Below are positions 10,986 to 21,149 of a stretch of DNA of 64,000 bases, piece by piece. A program made the position numbers and the translations under genes. The stretch covers positions 19,263,967 to 19,327,966 of the forward strand of contig CM068373.1 in the NCBI GenBank assembly GCA_034769895.1, written 5' to 3'. Under the pieces are notes generated by a model. It was not told the DNA's origin and did no database searches. It worked only from the letters and a program-made list of their open reading frames with translations. Origin of the DNA: Magicicada septendecula. Lineage: Eukaryota; Arthropoda; Insecta; Hemiptera; Cicadidae. The first letter of the stretch is position 1. Each line of letters begins with the position of its first letter.

Positions 10986-11027
10986 TCTCTTTGACAATAG
11001 CTTGACAATCTGAAACAGTTGTCAGAG
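10986..11027 (+). ncRNA. Decayed hammerhead ribozyme, right arm
   Basis: Same design as the left arm, on the plus strand, with the same UUGACAA core change and a more damaged stem II. The shared change means both arms derive from an already altered source copy or from each other. Confidence 0.45.
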
Positions 11028-11091
11028 TTAAATAAAAACTGTGAAGGGAACCAAGTCTTTATATATTTTTAAAAACCTTTGTATTAATATG

Positions 11092-11640
11092 ATTCAACAA
11101 GTGCCAAACGAGTCATCAATTAATAAATTTCAAATTTAATACAGTTGGTAATAAGCAAACAAAACATGTAGCTGAAGATTTTTGTATTTTGTTTTCTACA
11201 CAATCATGAACACCTGGCAAATAATTAAATATAATAAATATTTGGTGGTTTTTGATTTTAACTAAACCAACACAATAAAAGTGTGACGAGTTATCCAGCG
11301 CGCTCATAGTTAACTAACATTTATTACTGAAACGAAATGAAAGCTTAAAAGGTATAAAGCGCGTGACATTCCTGAAACTCTCAAGTTGCTCTTGTCAAAT
11401 TTGCTCTCCCGTGTTGTTGTTCAACTTGGGTAATTTAATTTAGGCCACATTAACCGGCAAGAAGAAAATTACCTGTGTGCCCTAATTTAATTGAATTGAG
11501 CTGAAACCAAAATAACTTGTTAAGCCTTTTCTTGACAATATGTAGGAAACTAATTCGTTTTGTTATCAAAAGTAGGTGTTTACAAAATCCGTATTACTGT
11601 AATATTATATTCACAACTTTTCTTAAGCCTAACTATTGTT
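11092..11640. other. No recognisable feature
   Basis: AT-rich, no gene or repeat recognised. The (TTC)n at its right edge (about 11644-11656) is the (GAA)n tail of the following LINE. Confidence 0.5.
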
Positions 11641-12158
11641 TCCTTCTTCTTCTTCTTACGTTTTCAATCTGCAGACTGGTTTGCACCAGTCTTCCATTGT
11701 GATCGATATTGTGCTTTCCTCTTCATTTCCTCGTAAGTCTCACAATTTATATCATCCATAATTTGGTTTATATACTGCAGCCTTGGTCTTCCATTATATT
11801 CTTTACCTTCTATTGTTCCTTCTATTACCAGTTTTAGTAATCCTTCTTGCCGCAGTGCATGTCCAACAAGTTCCACCCTTCTTATAATTATACTTTTCAA
11901 CAAACACATCTCATTGCCTATTCTGTTCAGCACCTCTTCATTTGTAATTTTGTCAGACCATTTTATTTTTAGCATCTTGCAATAATACCATGTTTCAATG
12001 CTGTCAAATTTTATTTTTTCCTTCATAGGCCTACCTATTGTCCACGACTCACAACCATACATGAAAATGCTTCATGTAAAACTCACTAGGAAATGTTTTC
12101 TTGTTGTAAGGGAGACGCTACTTGTTTTTAGTATTCTACATTTATTGTTAAAAGCAAT

Positions 12159-12410
12159 TAAATCCTTAAAATGATACATATACGCACACATAAAAATGAT
12201 ACATATAAAATGATACATACATACGCACGCACACACTCACATCACCAACACGTTCACCCAAATATTTAATTGTTTCGTTGTGTTTGATATTTCTATTGTA
12301 TTTCATACACAGGTCCTGAAGATGACAATAAATATTGTCGAAACGTCGACGCAAAATAGCTAAAATTTGTATTATTGACCGATCCTCACTAACCATCCAC
12401 TAAAACATTC
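12159..12410 (+). mobile_element. Short ribozyme-bearing Penelope-type insertion
   Basis: The 12-bp sequence GTTAAAAGCAAT occurs on both sides (12147-12158 and 12411-12422) inside an otherwise continuous LINE, so this segment was inserted with a target duplication. It has no coding potential. It carries a tandem-like aaaatgatacatat motif at its left and an intact hammerhead core at 12312-12351. It is either a severely truncated Penelope-like element or a small non-autonomous ribozyme element. Confidence 0.7.
12312..12351 (+). ncRNA. Hammerhead ribozyme, Penelope type
   Basis: CUGAAGA, one extra U, a 6-bp stem II (GACAAU AAAU AUUGUC), GAAA, a stem III made only of the palindrome ACGU, a GUC triplet, and a 3-bp stem I (GUC/GAC). 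Such tiny palindromic stem III ribozymes are known from Penelope-like elements and are thought to act as dimers. All core bases seem intact. Confidence 0.7.
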
Positions 12411-12892
12411 GTTAAAAGCAATGTTAGCCTGGTTTATACTGCTAATATAATATCTCTTTTACTTCGGCCATCCTTTGTAATTTTACTGGCCAAGTATGTA
12501 AATTTGCTCACATCCTGAAGGGTTTCTCCTCTCAGTGCAATGTTTAGCTTCGAATTTTCTTTTCTTCTACAAATTATAACTTTGGTTTTAGTCCTATTTA
12601 TTTTCATATTATATCCTTTGGTAATTATTGTATCCATACTGTGTAAAAGTTTACTCAGATCCTGCTCATTTTCTGCCACTACAGCAATATCATCTGCAAA
12701 CCGCAGCATCTTTATTCTTATTATTCCCTCTTTTCAATCTTCGTTGACTACGTCGAGACTATCCTGGGTATGCACTAAACAGTGCTGGTGAGAGGTTGCA
12801 TCCTTGCCTAACACCTTTTTAATGCTTGCTTTCTCTTTTGCTGTTTTGCATCTCTTTATTGCCCTATTGCAGTAATATCACTATTGTTTAAT

Positions 12893-13870
12893 CTTCTTCT
12901 TCTTCTTCAGCGGAGCGTCAACCCATTACTGAGTCAAGGCCTCCTTTAACAGCCTCCGCCAGTTGTCCCGGTCAAGTACAGCTGCTCTCCAGTTCCACGT
13001 CCCAAGCATATGGCGCACATCATACTTCACACCGTCTTCCCAACGTAGTTTGGGTCTACCAACTCTCCTGGTGCCATAGATCTGTTCTGTGAATGCCTTT
13101 CTGGGTATTTCATTCTCCCCTAATCTGATCACATGTCCAGCCCACCTGAGTCTACCAAGTTCTATAATTTTCATAATATCTGGTTCATTCAGAAGAGTGT
13201 TTAGCTCTTGGTTAGTCCTTTTCCTCCAGTCACCTCCCACACATTTTAGACCAACAACACTGCGGAGGATTTTGCGTTCATGAACCAGCAGGATTGACTC
13301 AGACTTTCTAGAAATGGTTCAGGTCTCAGAGCCATAGGTGAGAACTGGGAAGATCAGTGTTTTATACAGAAGCAGCTTGACGCTCCTGGCAATTGTTCTG
13401 CTCTGGAACAGTGTGTCTGAGACCAAAGAAGCACTTATTAGCTGAGGTGATTCTTCGCTTGATTTATTCTGTTGTTTCTCCATCGGAGTTAACTTGGCAT
13501 CCTAAATAAACAAAGATGTTGACTTTTTCGAAGGAATAGTTGGCAATTTGGTTGCGCTCTCCTTCTCTAGCTTCCTGTCCTGTGACCATGTATTTTATCT
13601 TGCTTTCGTTTATTATGAGACTCAGCCTCCTTGCGGGACCTTCAAGAGCAAGAAAGGCTTCAGTGACTTCTCGAAGGGATCTCCCGATTATATCTAGGCC
13701 ATCGGCGTATCCTAGGACTTACACCAACCTTTTGAATACAGTCCAGGAGAAACCTATTCCAGCATCTCTCATAGATTTTTCTAAGGCAAGAATAAAGAGG
13801 AGGCAAGCAAGAGCATTGCCTTGGAGAACTCCCTTTCCATAGTCAAACTCTCCTGATAAGACTGTTTCCC
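12893..13870 (-). pseudogene. LINE reverse transcriptase remnant
   Basis: Reading the minus strand from 13870 down gives LQGNALACLLFILALE (motif B), then GYADGLDIIG, where the catalytic YADD has become YADG, then YGSETWTISRKSE. A 104-codon open part (12926-13240) follows with LGRLRWAGHVIRLGENEIPR and GRPKLRWEDGV, the standard LINE C-terminus. Several stops and frameshifts are present, so this copy is dead. The 3' end meets (GAA)n at 12893-12907. It lies head to tail with the preceding LINE and belongs to a different family. Confidence 0.8.
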
Positions 13871-14127
13871 CTATATTGTTAAATTACAATAACGTACACG
13901 TTTATGCTTGTAATTGATTAAAAGAAGTCCAAGTTTTCTTTGTGACACAGAAATTATTGTATTTTTTTAGTAATTAATATATTTGTACACAGATGAGCTC
14001 TAGTGTCTCACTTTTTATGATTTTTGCTTCTTTTGTGTAAACGTATTGCTTACTTCATGCAAGGAGATTTATTATGGTCTCGTCCAGTACTGCTGATTGT
14101 GCGTTGTCTTCCATGTTACATTGTTTA
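13871..14127. other. No recognisable feature
   Basis: AT-rich spacer between a LINE and the mariner derivative. Confidence 0.5.
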
Positions 14128-15021
14128 CAGTTGAAAAGTTCGCGGAGCGACATCTATAGCATGGCGGCAGAACTAAAATTTTTCGTGTGTTGTAAGATTT
14201 ATATTTCATATAAACGCCTGTTAATTTCGAAATCTATCTGTCAATTTATTCATTACTTACCAGCTGTTTAAAATTTACGTTCCAGGCGTGTTTTGAAAAA
14301 TGGACAAAAACACGAATTCTTTGTTTAAAATGGTCTAACGCGAATGGAGGTCCACAACAAAATGTTAAATGTAGTTAGATGTTAGATGCTGCACCTTTAA
14401 AACCATCGTTTCTAAGTGAGCACTGGAGTTTAAACGTGGCCGTACGAACTGTGAAGGTGATGCCCGCGCGGACGCCCCATAAAGCGGACAACTCAAAATG
14501 CGGCACCCAGCTTACACAAACTGCAATTTATTCAGTTGAAATATGACACACACACTCATACGAGATGCCTATGATCTCAATAATGTCATCCGTTCTCAAT
14601 CATCGATCTTCAAAAATATGGTGCATGAAATTTTTAAATTGTGTCTGGAATGATTGCACTGGGCAAACCCTCCCTACAAGGATCATCATCAAAGCCCGTA
14701 CGACCACGTTTAAATTCGAGTAGCCGCTTAAAAGTTGTTGTTTTTGAATACGTAGCATTTCGTAACATATTTACCATTAAAAAAAAATTTTAGTTGGCGT
14801 TAGACCTTTTTTATCGAACAATTCAATCACAGCACGATGTTTTGTCCACATTTTACAGTACATGTGACACGCTAATTTCAAACAGCTGGTAGACATTGAA
14901 TAAACTGGCAGCTAGAGTAGGAAACTGACAGGTGTTTACAGGAAATATGAATCTTACAACACACGAACAATTTTAGTCTTACCGCTGAGCTACAGATGTC
15001 GCTCCGCGAACTTTTCAAGTG
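14128..15021. mobile_element. Palindromic mariner derivative
   Basis: Two inverted arms of over 210 bp (14128-14345 and 14795-15021) both begin CA(G/C)TTGAAAAGTTCGCGG. The arms continue inward as two opposed copies of the first part of a mariner transposase. The plus strand from ~14300 and the minus strand from ~14855 each contain a start region (MDKN../MWTKHRAVIELF) and the motif EFKRGRT. The minus copy then runs on to a decayed stretch of the family's second helix-turn-helix. No DD(34)D catalytic domain remains. TA flanks the left end only. Confidence 0.7.
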
Positions 15022-15674
15022 GCCCTCGTACTAACCGTAGGAATACGAAAACATTCTTCAGTATAGGACTAGTCCTATTTTTCTGAACATAGATTTCCTT
15101 ACTATTGTTCACGTATAAGAACGGTACGCTACGTCTTGTTTCACAGATAGGGCACTCAGAAACGTTCTTCAAGTTTTATGTTTTGAAATATTTGTATAAA
15201 CTGATATGGTGAAAAAATTGTATCATCTGTGATCACAGCGGTTTTTATGAATATACGATAGTATTGGGTAATTCCTAAAGGAATGTGTTTCCATGAAATT
15301 TAATAATAATACGAAATATTACTTTAACTTACACTCACATGCAATACGTATTTGTGTCTGTATAATATATAAAGGTAAACGTCTCTTTGATTTGTTGATG
15401 TAAACTTGTATTACGTTTTGTTGCATGAAACAGTGAAAACATGTTTTTCACAATACACATCAAAACAAAACACGGGTACAGCAAACAAACACAGTTTCCT
15501 TTAATTATTGATATAAAGATTTAGGTTTTATGAACAAAAAACTATTTTGGATTACTTTGAGGTAAATGGCTAATCATAGGACTTAAATTAAACGTTGACA
15601 ACATATTTGTGTTGTTGTATTGGAGTGTTAGTGGTCTCAAATATTTCTACTAGTAATTTTATACAAACCACTAG
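15022..15674. other. No recognisable feature
   Basis: AT-rich DNA. The last part may be the upstream, unrecognisably decayed portion of the Penelope element that follows. Confidence 0.4.
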
Positions 15675-16501
15675 ATTATACAAATAAATTTCCTAGATTC
15701 AAACATAAGAATAACAAAAGAAAATAAACTAAAATTTGACATTTATAGGAAAAGCACATATACGGATGTAATAATACCAAATGATTCATACCATCCAATA
15801 CAGTATAAAATGGCAGCGATAAATAATTTCTGTCATAGAATAAAGAGTTGTATAGAAGATGAGGGAAACAGAAAGAAAGAAATAGAAAGAATAAAAATAA
15901 TTGTAAAAAACAACAAGTATAATACGAATGTAGTAGATAAAATATTTAATAATATAAAACGAAGAGAAGAAACAAAAAATGAGAATAGTAAAGAAAAGAA
16001 GGAGTATAAGGGATCCATTTCTTCTATAGATTATAACACAAGAAAGATACAAAAATGGTTTAGAAAATATAATATAGAGGTAGCGGTTAAAAAATCTAAA
16101 ACCGTGTTTGATATAATAAAAACTACGAATTTTGAAGAAGAAGACATATTGAAGAAAAGTGGGGTATATATGCTTAGTTGTGGGGAATGTGAAAAAGTGT
16201 TTCTGGGCGAAACGGGTCGTCAATTTTGCCAGAGATTTAAAGAACATAGGAGGGGTGAAGGAGAGTTAACGACGAATTCATTATAGTCTAGGCATTTTAT
16301 AGAAGAAGGGCATAAATTCATAGACCCAGTTGTAAATTATAAGATAATAAAAGTGATGAGTAAAGAAAGAGAAAGGAAATTAAAGGAAGAAGTGGAATAT
16401 TAAAAATAAGAAATAAAGATGAAAAACGACTAATGAATATGAAAACCACATTTGAAAATGAAGAAATATTTAGCAGCTTATTAGACAACAAAAAAGAGTA
16501 G
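15675..16501 (+). pseudogene. Penelope-like element: RT end plus GIY-YIG
   Basis: An open frame from 15675 encodes the end of a Penelope reverse transcriptase (FDIYRKSTYTDVIIP, then SYHPIQYKM), a basic linker, and a GIY-YIG endonuclease start: GVYMLSCGECEKVFLGETGR followed by a KEH. GVY stands for GIY and FLG for YIG; the CGEC pair between them is typical of the Penelope type. A TAG at 16284 breaks the frame. Reading past it gives RHFIEEGHKFIDPVV, a stop at 16401, and a shifted tail ending at 16501. The enzyme would nick chromosomal DNA and prime reverse transcription. The copy is 5' truncated and inactive. A hammerhead motif lies 165 bp downstream. Confidence 0.8.
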
Positions 16502-16665
16502 AAAATGAGTTAACGTAAATTGTAACGGCTACAAAATTGGTAATGTAAGACAACCCACTATGGGTGGAGCTACGTAAGACGTTACTCCGTCAGGGGGCGG
16601 GGCTAGATAGGTCCGGTAAAACGGTATATAAGAAGTGAAAGGTTTCATGTTTTTCTGTTGGTAAA

Positions 16666-16703
16666 TGACCTGAAGATGGCTTGACTGCCGAAAGCGCTCG
16701 TCA
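16666..16703 (+). ncRNA. Hammerhead ribozyme, Penelope type
   Basis: A 4-bp stem I (UGAC/GUCA), CUGAAGA, an extra U, stem II GGC/GCC, GAAA, the palindrome AGCGCU as stem III, and CUC as cleavage triplet. The core is intact. It sits in the 3' terminal repeat region of the Penelope element on the same strand, the known place for these ribozymes. Confidence 0.65.
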
Positions 16704-16928
16704 ATACCAAAGACAACATAGTGGTTTGTACTAGTAGAAACATATTTGTGGCAAAGTAAAAACACAAGCTGAAACATCTATACAACATCCGGAAAGGTCA
16801 ATACTAAAATTAACGAAATACTCTTATTACTGTAAATAAAAAATGTTAAGGCAGATCGAGGCTTATCGAGTCATATAGCCTATACTGTTTTATTAGTGTT
16901 ACCAAATTTTTTAAAATCACACTGGCTA
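16704..16928. other. Penelope 3' flank, no further feature
   Basis: Sequence after the ribozyme up to the tandem repeat; the element's true end cannot be defined. Confidence 0.4.
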
Positions 16929-17100
16929 ACATTGTGGGGACTATCCTGGAGCGGTCATTGACGTCCTGGTCAGATGTTCACGAGAACATTGTGGGGACTA
17001 TCCTGGAGCGGTCATTGACGTCCTGGTCATATGTTCGCGAGAACATTGTGGGGACTATCCTGGAGCGGTCATTGACGTCCTGGTCAGATGTTCGCGAGAA
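16929..17100. repeat. 57-bp tandem repeat, three copies
   Basis: Units start at 16929, 16986 and 17043 (period 57) and differ at only a few bases. Each begins acattgtggggactatcctg. Since 57 is a multiple of three, an open frame of 19-residue repeats runs through, but there is no sign of a real protein. Confidence 0.9.
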
Positions 17101-17339
17101 CATTTCAGTTTTCGTGTACCCGCCTACCAACTGCTTTAAAGATTTCATTTCGTTTTGATTTTTCACACTCGGATTCACTAGTTTTTATTGCTTTACTGTT
17201 ATCAGGAAACAAATGCAATGACTGTTTTATTAAAATTATAAAATTACGAAGTGTCAAAAACATCGTATAAACAAACAAACGTAAAGGATATAGAGGTTCA
17301 GAAAACGCCTTCCAGCCTTGTATAGGCATCAAAAGTGTT
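17101..17339. other. No recognisable feature
   Basis: Short AT-rich spacer between the tandem repeat and the old solo LTR. Confidence 0.5.
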
Positions 17340-18978
17340 TGTTAACTTACTACATTACAGAACATTGCACTTGTTTATCGGCTGTTCTAGTGGCACCAGC
17401 TGTAATGTTGTCTGCGTACGTGTACTGAGTCAATTTATTAGAAGACTGATAATATTTAATTCTTTTGCTTATTCGTGATAACTCACCTTACAATTCAGCT
17501 CCAGAGTTCGTCACACGAACGGCGTAATACAAGTGAGGTTCCAAGGTTATATTAGTAACATACTTGACTCGCATTTGTGAAAAACAACTAAAATTTTATT
17601 TCATTATCTATATTCTTTAAATGCCTGAATTATTCCTCTTTCTTTCAAAATTAACATATCACTTCTTCCTCAATCTATTAATAACCTAAACATTTATTTC
17701 GACATTGTACTTATTCTAATATAATCATTAATTAATCAAGACGACCCACCTTTACAACCCCCCTTTTATTTTATTTAGAGCGCTCTCTTAATTTAGAAGA
17801 ATTATAAATTGAAATTGGTAGGCGTCTGTTACTTAACTTTGGGCGTACTTCTCCTCATCGCGTGCCGCACTCGATATATGTCCGAGTGTGTTTATTAGTT
17901 CAATACACTTTCTTCCGTCACTCCCCTTACTCCCTTTTGAAATATCAGTTCATTTTTCAGGATTGATTAACACTTTTTTACAGGAAAATTTACTTTTGAG
18001 GTGCACGTGTTCGTGGTGCTCCCGGCCGGGAAGCGTGATTATTCGAACTGAGATAGAGCGTCACCCCCCCAATCTCCCACCACGTAGGATTGCTGGTCAC
18101 GAAACCAATGCCTTCTGGTGTTAAACTGTTCGTCACTGTACACAAATTATGGGTTGTTAGTGTGTGTTCGGCGATGACGATATTTCACTAGCATTCGTCA
18201 CGTCACTCTAGTAGGCGTGGTTTTCGTTGTATTTCCGCCCGCATGTAAACACGTGGTGATATAAGTTTTCAGCTTCGACATTTTACTTGGCGTCCATCCG
18301 CGCGCCTGCCGGTGTTCGCGCGCACTAGTGTGTCACACAACACTTGATTTCCTGGAATGCTATTGCGTTCCACGGTCACACCTTGCAAAACCATGTGACT
18401 GCGTTCTTTGTCTGGCTGAAACCGTTTTCTACGTGGGACTTGCTACCGTATTTATACACGGCAGTTACAACTGACAATGAAATAAAGTTAATAAAATAAA
18501 ATACCCCCTTTTGTCCCATTACATACGTGCTTGTTAACAGGCGTTAACGAGATTGTTCCAGACTCAACGGTCCACGCGCGTTGTGTTCAAGGCCGCAAGC
18601 AATTACGTTCTAGTGTAGTGTTGACGTGTATTATGTATTATTCTGGAACACTTGTGCTATCTATTTTAAACAACTACAGCCGCCGCTTACAGTCAGTCTT
18701 TCCGTCGGCGATTACTCAGTTGAGTTCAAGTGGCGATTAATTCCAGTGCGGTTCGAAGTATTTTGGCGAAGTGTTATGTGTTACATAATTGTGCGGCACT
18801 CTATTAGTTGACATTTTTATCGCATGTGAACAATTTTCTTTGATTTGTTGTAAGAGACTATCTTGTTGATTACAAACTGTTTAATTGTGATCGTGAAAGC
18901 TGGTGATTAGTGACTTAATTGGTGTCTTGTATTTTGTTTTCCACTGAACCGTACGACGATCAGTAGACCGCCGTAACA
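17340..18978 (+). repeat. Old solo LTR of the tRNA-Leu-primed family, interrupted
   Basis: 17340-17420 matches the start of the LTR copy at 44829 (attacagaac, then gctgtaatgttgt and gcgtacgtg). 18528-18978 matches its remainder, ending GTAGACCGCCGTAACA like the LTRs at 20567-23838. Flanking GTGTT (17335-17339) and GTATT (18979-18983) agree at 4 of 5 bases. A younger solo LTR at 17421-18523 splits it. The orientation is opposite to that of the full element at 20567. Confidence 0.75.
17421..18523 (+). repeat. Younger solo LTR nested in the old one
   Basis: It begins TGTACTGAG and ends CCCATTACA (imperfect inverted ends, TG..CA). The 4-bp duplication TACG flanks it (17417-17420 and 18524-18527); removing one copy restores the continuous host LTR. 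AATAAA signals lie near 18480-18500 shortly before the 3' end, which sets the orientation. At 1103 bp it has the size of an LTR and no coding sequence. Its parent family is not otherwise seen here. Confidence 0.75.
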
Positions 18979-18983
18979 GTATT

Positions 18984-19536
18984 TAGTTTAATATTATACA
19001 TCATGATCATCATCATTGTCATCATCATCCACTGCAGCCCATTGTTCGGTGAATAGCTTTTCAGTGATTTTCCTTGCCAACTGTATCCACTATGATGTAC
19101 AACAGCACTTCATCAGTAATAGCTAATACTTCACTAATACGGCCAAATCGTGGCGTCTTTACGTACAGGTCTTCTCACCCAACTAAATGTTTGAGATTGC
19201 AATGACCTACCGTTCCACGTTTATACACTTAACCCTCCTCCATCTTATGTTTTATACCGTGCATCCCTACTACCCAGAGCCGTGTCATTAAGCTGTTGTT
19301 TTGTTAGAACGGTTCCTATTTTATGTATACTCGTAGCATATATATGGGTATCCGATAATGAAAACCTTTTTTTTTTTGTGAAGAGTACTTGGCATTATAT
19401 TTTCATTTCATCAGGCTAAAAACAATTAACTTTAACTTTTGCCTGAAGCTCGCACGGCGGGGGTGTCAATAAATTCAAAATTACTACTAAAAACCGGGCT
19501 GTTAGGTGTGGTCGGTTGCTGTTAAACGTCATTACG
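18984..19536. other. No gene; ATC-rich start
   Basis: 19002-19030 is rich in ATC/CAT triplets, like the tails of the LINEs in this window. I could not recognise a LINE protein in the following bases. Confidence 0.4.
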
Positions 19537-19579
19537 TGGGCAACGTTTCGGTTCCCCGTTGGCAATCTTCTTCAGGCCG
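19537..19579 (-). ncRNA. Hammerhead ribozyme, Penelope type
   Basis: Minus strand: stem I GGC/GCC, CUGAAGA, an imperfect stem II, GAAA, palindrome ACGU, cleavage triplet GUU. The core bases are intact but stem II has mismatches. No Penelope protein is recognisable around it. Confidence 0.55.
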
Positions 19580-20562
19580 CTAAGAAGCGACAGAGCGTAA
19601 ACACGCAATACCGGCAGATGTACACCGAACACTACCCGATATACCTGTATCGGGTGAAAGCAACAAGGTAGCCAGGTAACAAAGGTTACCTTTACAATCT
19701 CGCCGACCAGGTGTCAGCCAATCATCGATATTGTTACTACTCTCGTGTCACCTAATTAGGTCCCACGTTATGAGCGTCAATTTGTTACTGTACCAAGTAT
19801 TACTGGGTTAAGCCCCACTGTTGGGTTCGTCAATTTGTAATGGGACGGGTACGAGCGTCTCGTTATGTTCACACAATGTAAGCCTATTCGTTGCTATGAA
19901 CGGGTATGTTCCCCTGTCTTTACTCTCTTAGGTCGTTTAATTTACTTAATTATTTAAATATCTGAGATATTTGGAGTTGTGGGATATATTGATGTAATTA
20001 ATTAATATTAACTTAGCTCTCTAAAAAATATCAGTGTTAGTGTACTTGAAACTTAAATAATTAATGCGTTATTCTGTAATTTCGTTCAACCCTATTATAC
20101 CTTGAAGAGAATTATGTATAATTTTGTATTTTTACGCTCTCTCTTTGGTGTCGGATAATTCCGCTATAAGCGCTGTAGTACCGGAGCAACGAAACTTATA
20201 GGTTATTTCACTGTTTATGTTAACCAATTATTCTATACTTAGTCAGTTACTTTTTATTCCCAACTCATTAAATCATACTCCAAATGACAAGATTTTGCAA
20301 CTATATAAAGGTTCTTTATTTGTTTACTTCTATAACATTGAATAAGATATGTTCTAACTGACATACGCTTGGGCTATAGATTGCGTGAATCGATTATTGA
20401 TTATTCCGATCCTTTATTTAAATTCAGTTATATAGTGTGTTTTAATTTGTAATTAATTTAATTCAGGGTGTGAAGGTTCTTGTAACTGTGGGGAAGATTA
20501 AAAATACATAGATAAGAATGCAAGATTTACAAATTTGAAGTGTTGTGTAGTTAGTATGATTA
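19580..20562. other. No recognisable gene
   Basis: 19600-19900 is probably part of the ribozyme-bearing repeat; the remainder is AT-rich with no recognised feature. Confidence 0.4.
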
Positions 20563-20566
20563 ATAT

Positions 20567-21149
20567 TGTTACGACGGTCTACTCGATCGTCGTAGGTACA
20601 GTGGAAACAAAATAAGTACAAGACACCAATCAAGTCACTAATCACACCTTTAATTGTTATAGTAAAACAGTTCGTAATTAACAACACAGTGTCTACAACA
20701 AATGAAATGAAAATTGTTCATACGCAATAAAATGTCCACTAATATTAAAACTCAACTGTCTTACAATTATACCGTCCGAATATAAAACGCAACACTTCAC
20801 TAATAACTACTTGGACGTACACCGTAATAACTCGAACCGCTCTGTAAATATCGCACTAATACTCTCGAACCGCACAGTCAAAAATCTCGCATTGAACTCA
20901 AAAACTAAGGCCGCGGAGCGAAGTATTTATAGTTACGCTACACACACCAGAAGCTTCCAAACTGCGTCTTATCTCTCGCAAACTACGTAATTGCTGCGGC
21001 CTTGACACAGTCCGAGCGCCCGAGCGAAGGCTGGCAAGTGCGAGAAAATTCTCGCAACATGCGTTTAGTAGCACGTACACCACACGCTTACGTCGAGATC
21101 TTTCTGGCACATTCGATAAACGCCTAGATTGTTCTATGCTGTCGTAGCA
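20567..21149 (-). repeat. 3' LTR
   Basis: 583 bp, matching 23256-23838 throughout as read by eye. On the element's strand it starts TGCTACGACAGC and ends GACCGTCGTAACA. Confidence 0.95.

Larger units (their letters stand above)
10687..11091. mobile_element. Inverted pair of decayed Penelope-like termini
   Basis: Two ~110-bp arms (10687-10805 and 10975-11091) are inverted copies around ~170 bp of unrelated DNA. Each arm carries a hammerhead-like fold followed by AGAGTTAAATAAAAACTGTG. Penelope-like elements often have inverted terminal copies. No protein remains. Confidence 0.55.
11657..12830 (-). pseudogene. LINE reverse transcriptase remnant, interrupted
   Basis: The minus strand encodes the second half of a non-LTR reverse transcriptase in broken frames. 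Near 12800 is GVRQGCNLSPALF (motif B). Positions 12434-12709 hold FADDIAVV (catalytic motif C), NRTKTKVIICRR and KFTYLASKI. Positions 11664-12062 hold YGCESWT and the usual C-terminal tail (ELVGHALRQEGLL, NGRPRLQYINQIMDDI). In life the protein would copy LINE RNA into DNA at nicked targets. The copy is 5' truncated, frameshifted and split by a 252-bp insertion at 12159-12410. A short (GAA)n tract marks its 3' end. The clade cannot be fixed by eye. Confidence 0.8.

Noticed and set aside
16929-17100. CRISPR-like array
   Set aside because: Units are contiguous with no spacers and the genome is eukaryotic.
18984-19200. LINE 3' end after the ATC-rich tract
   Set aside because: No recognisable RT tail in any frame.
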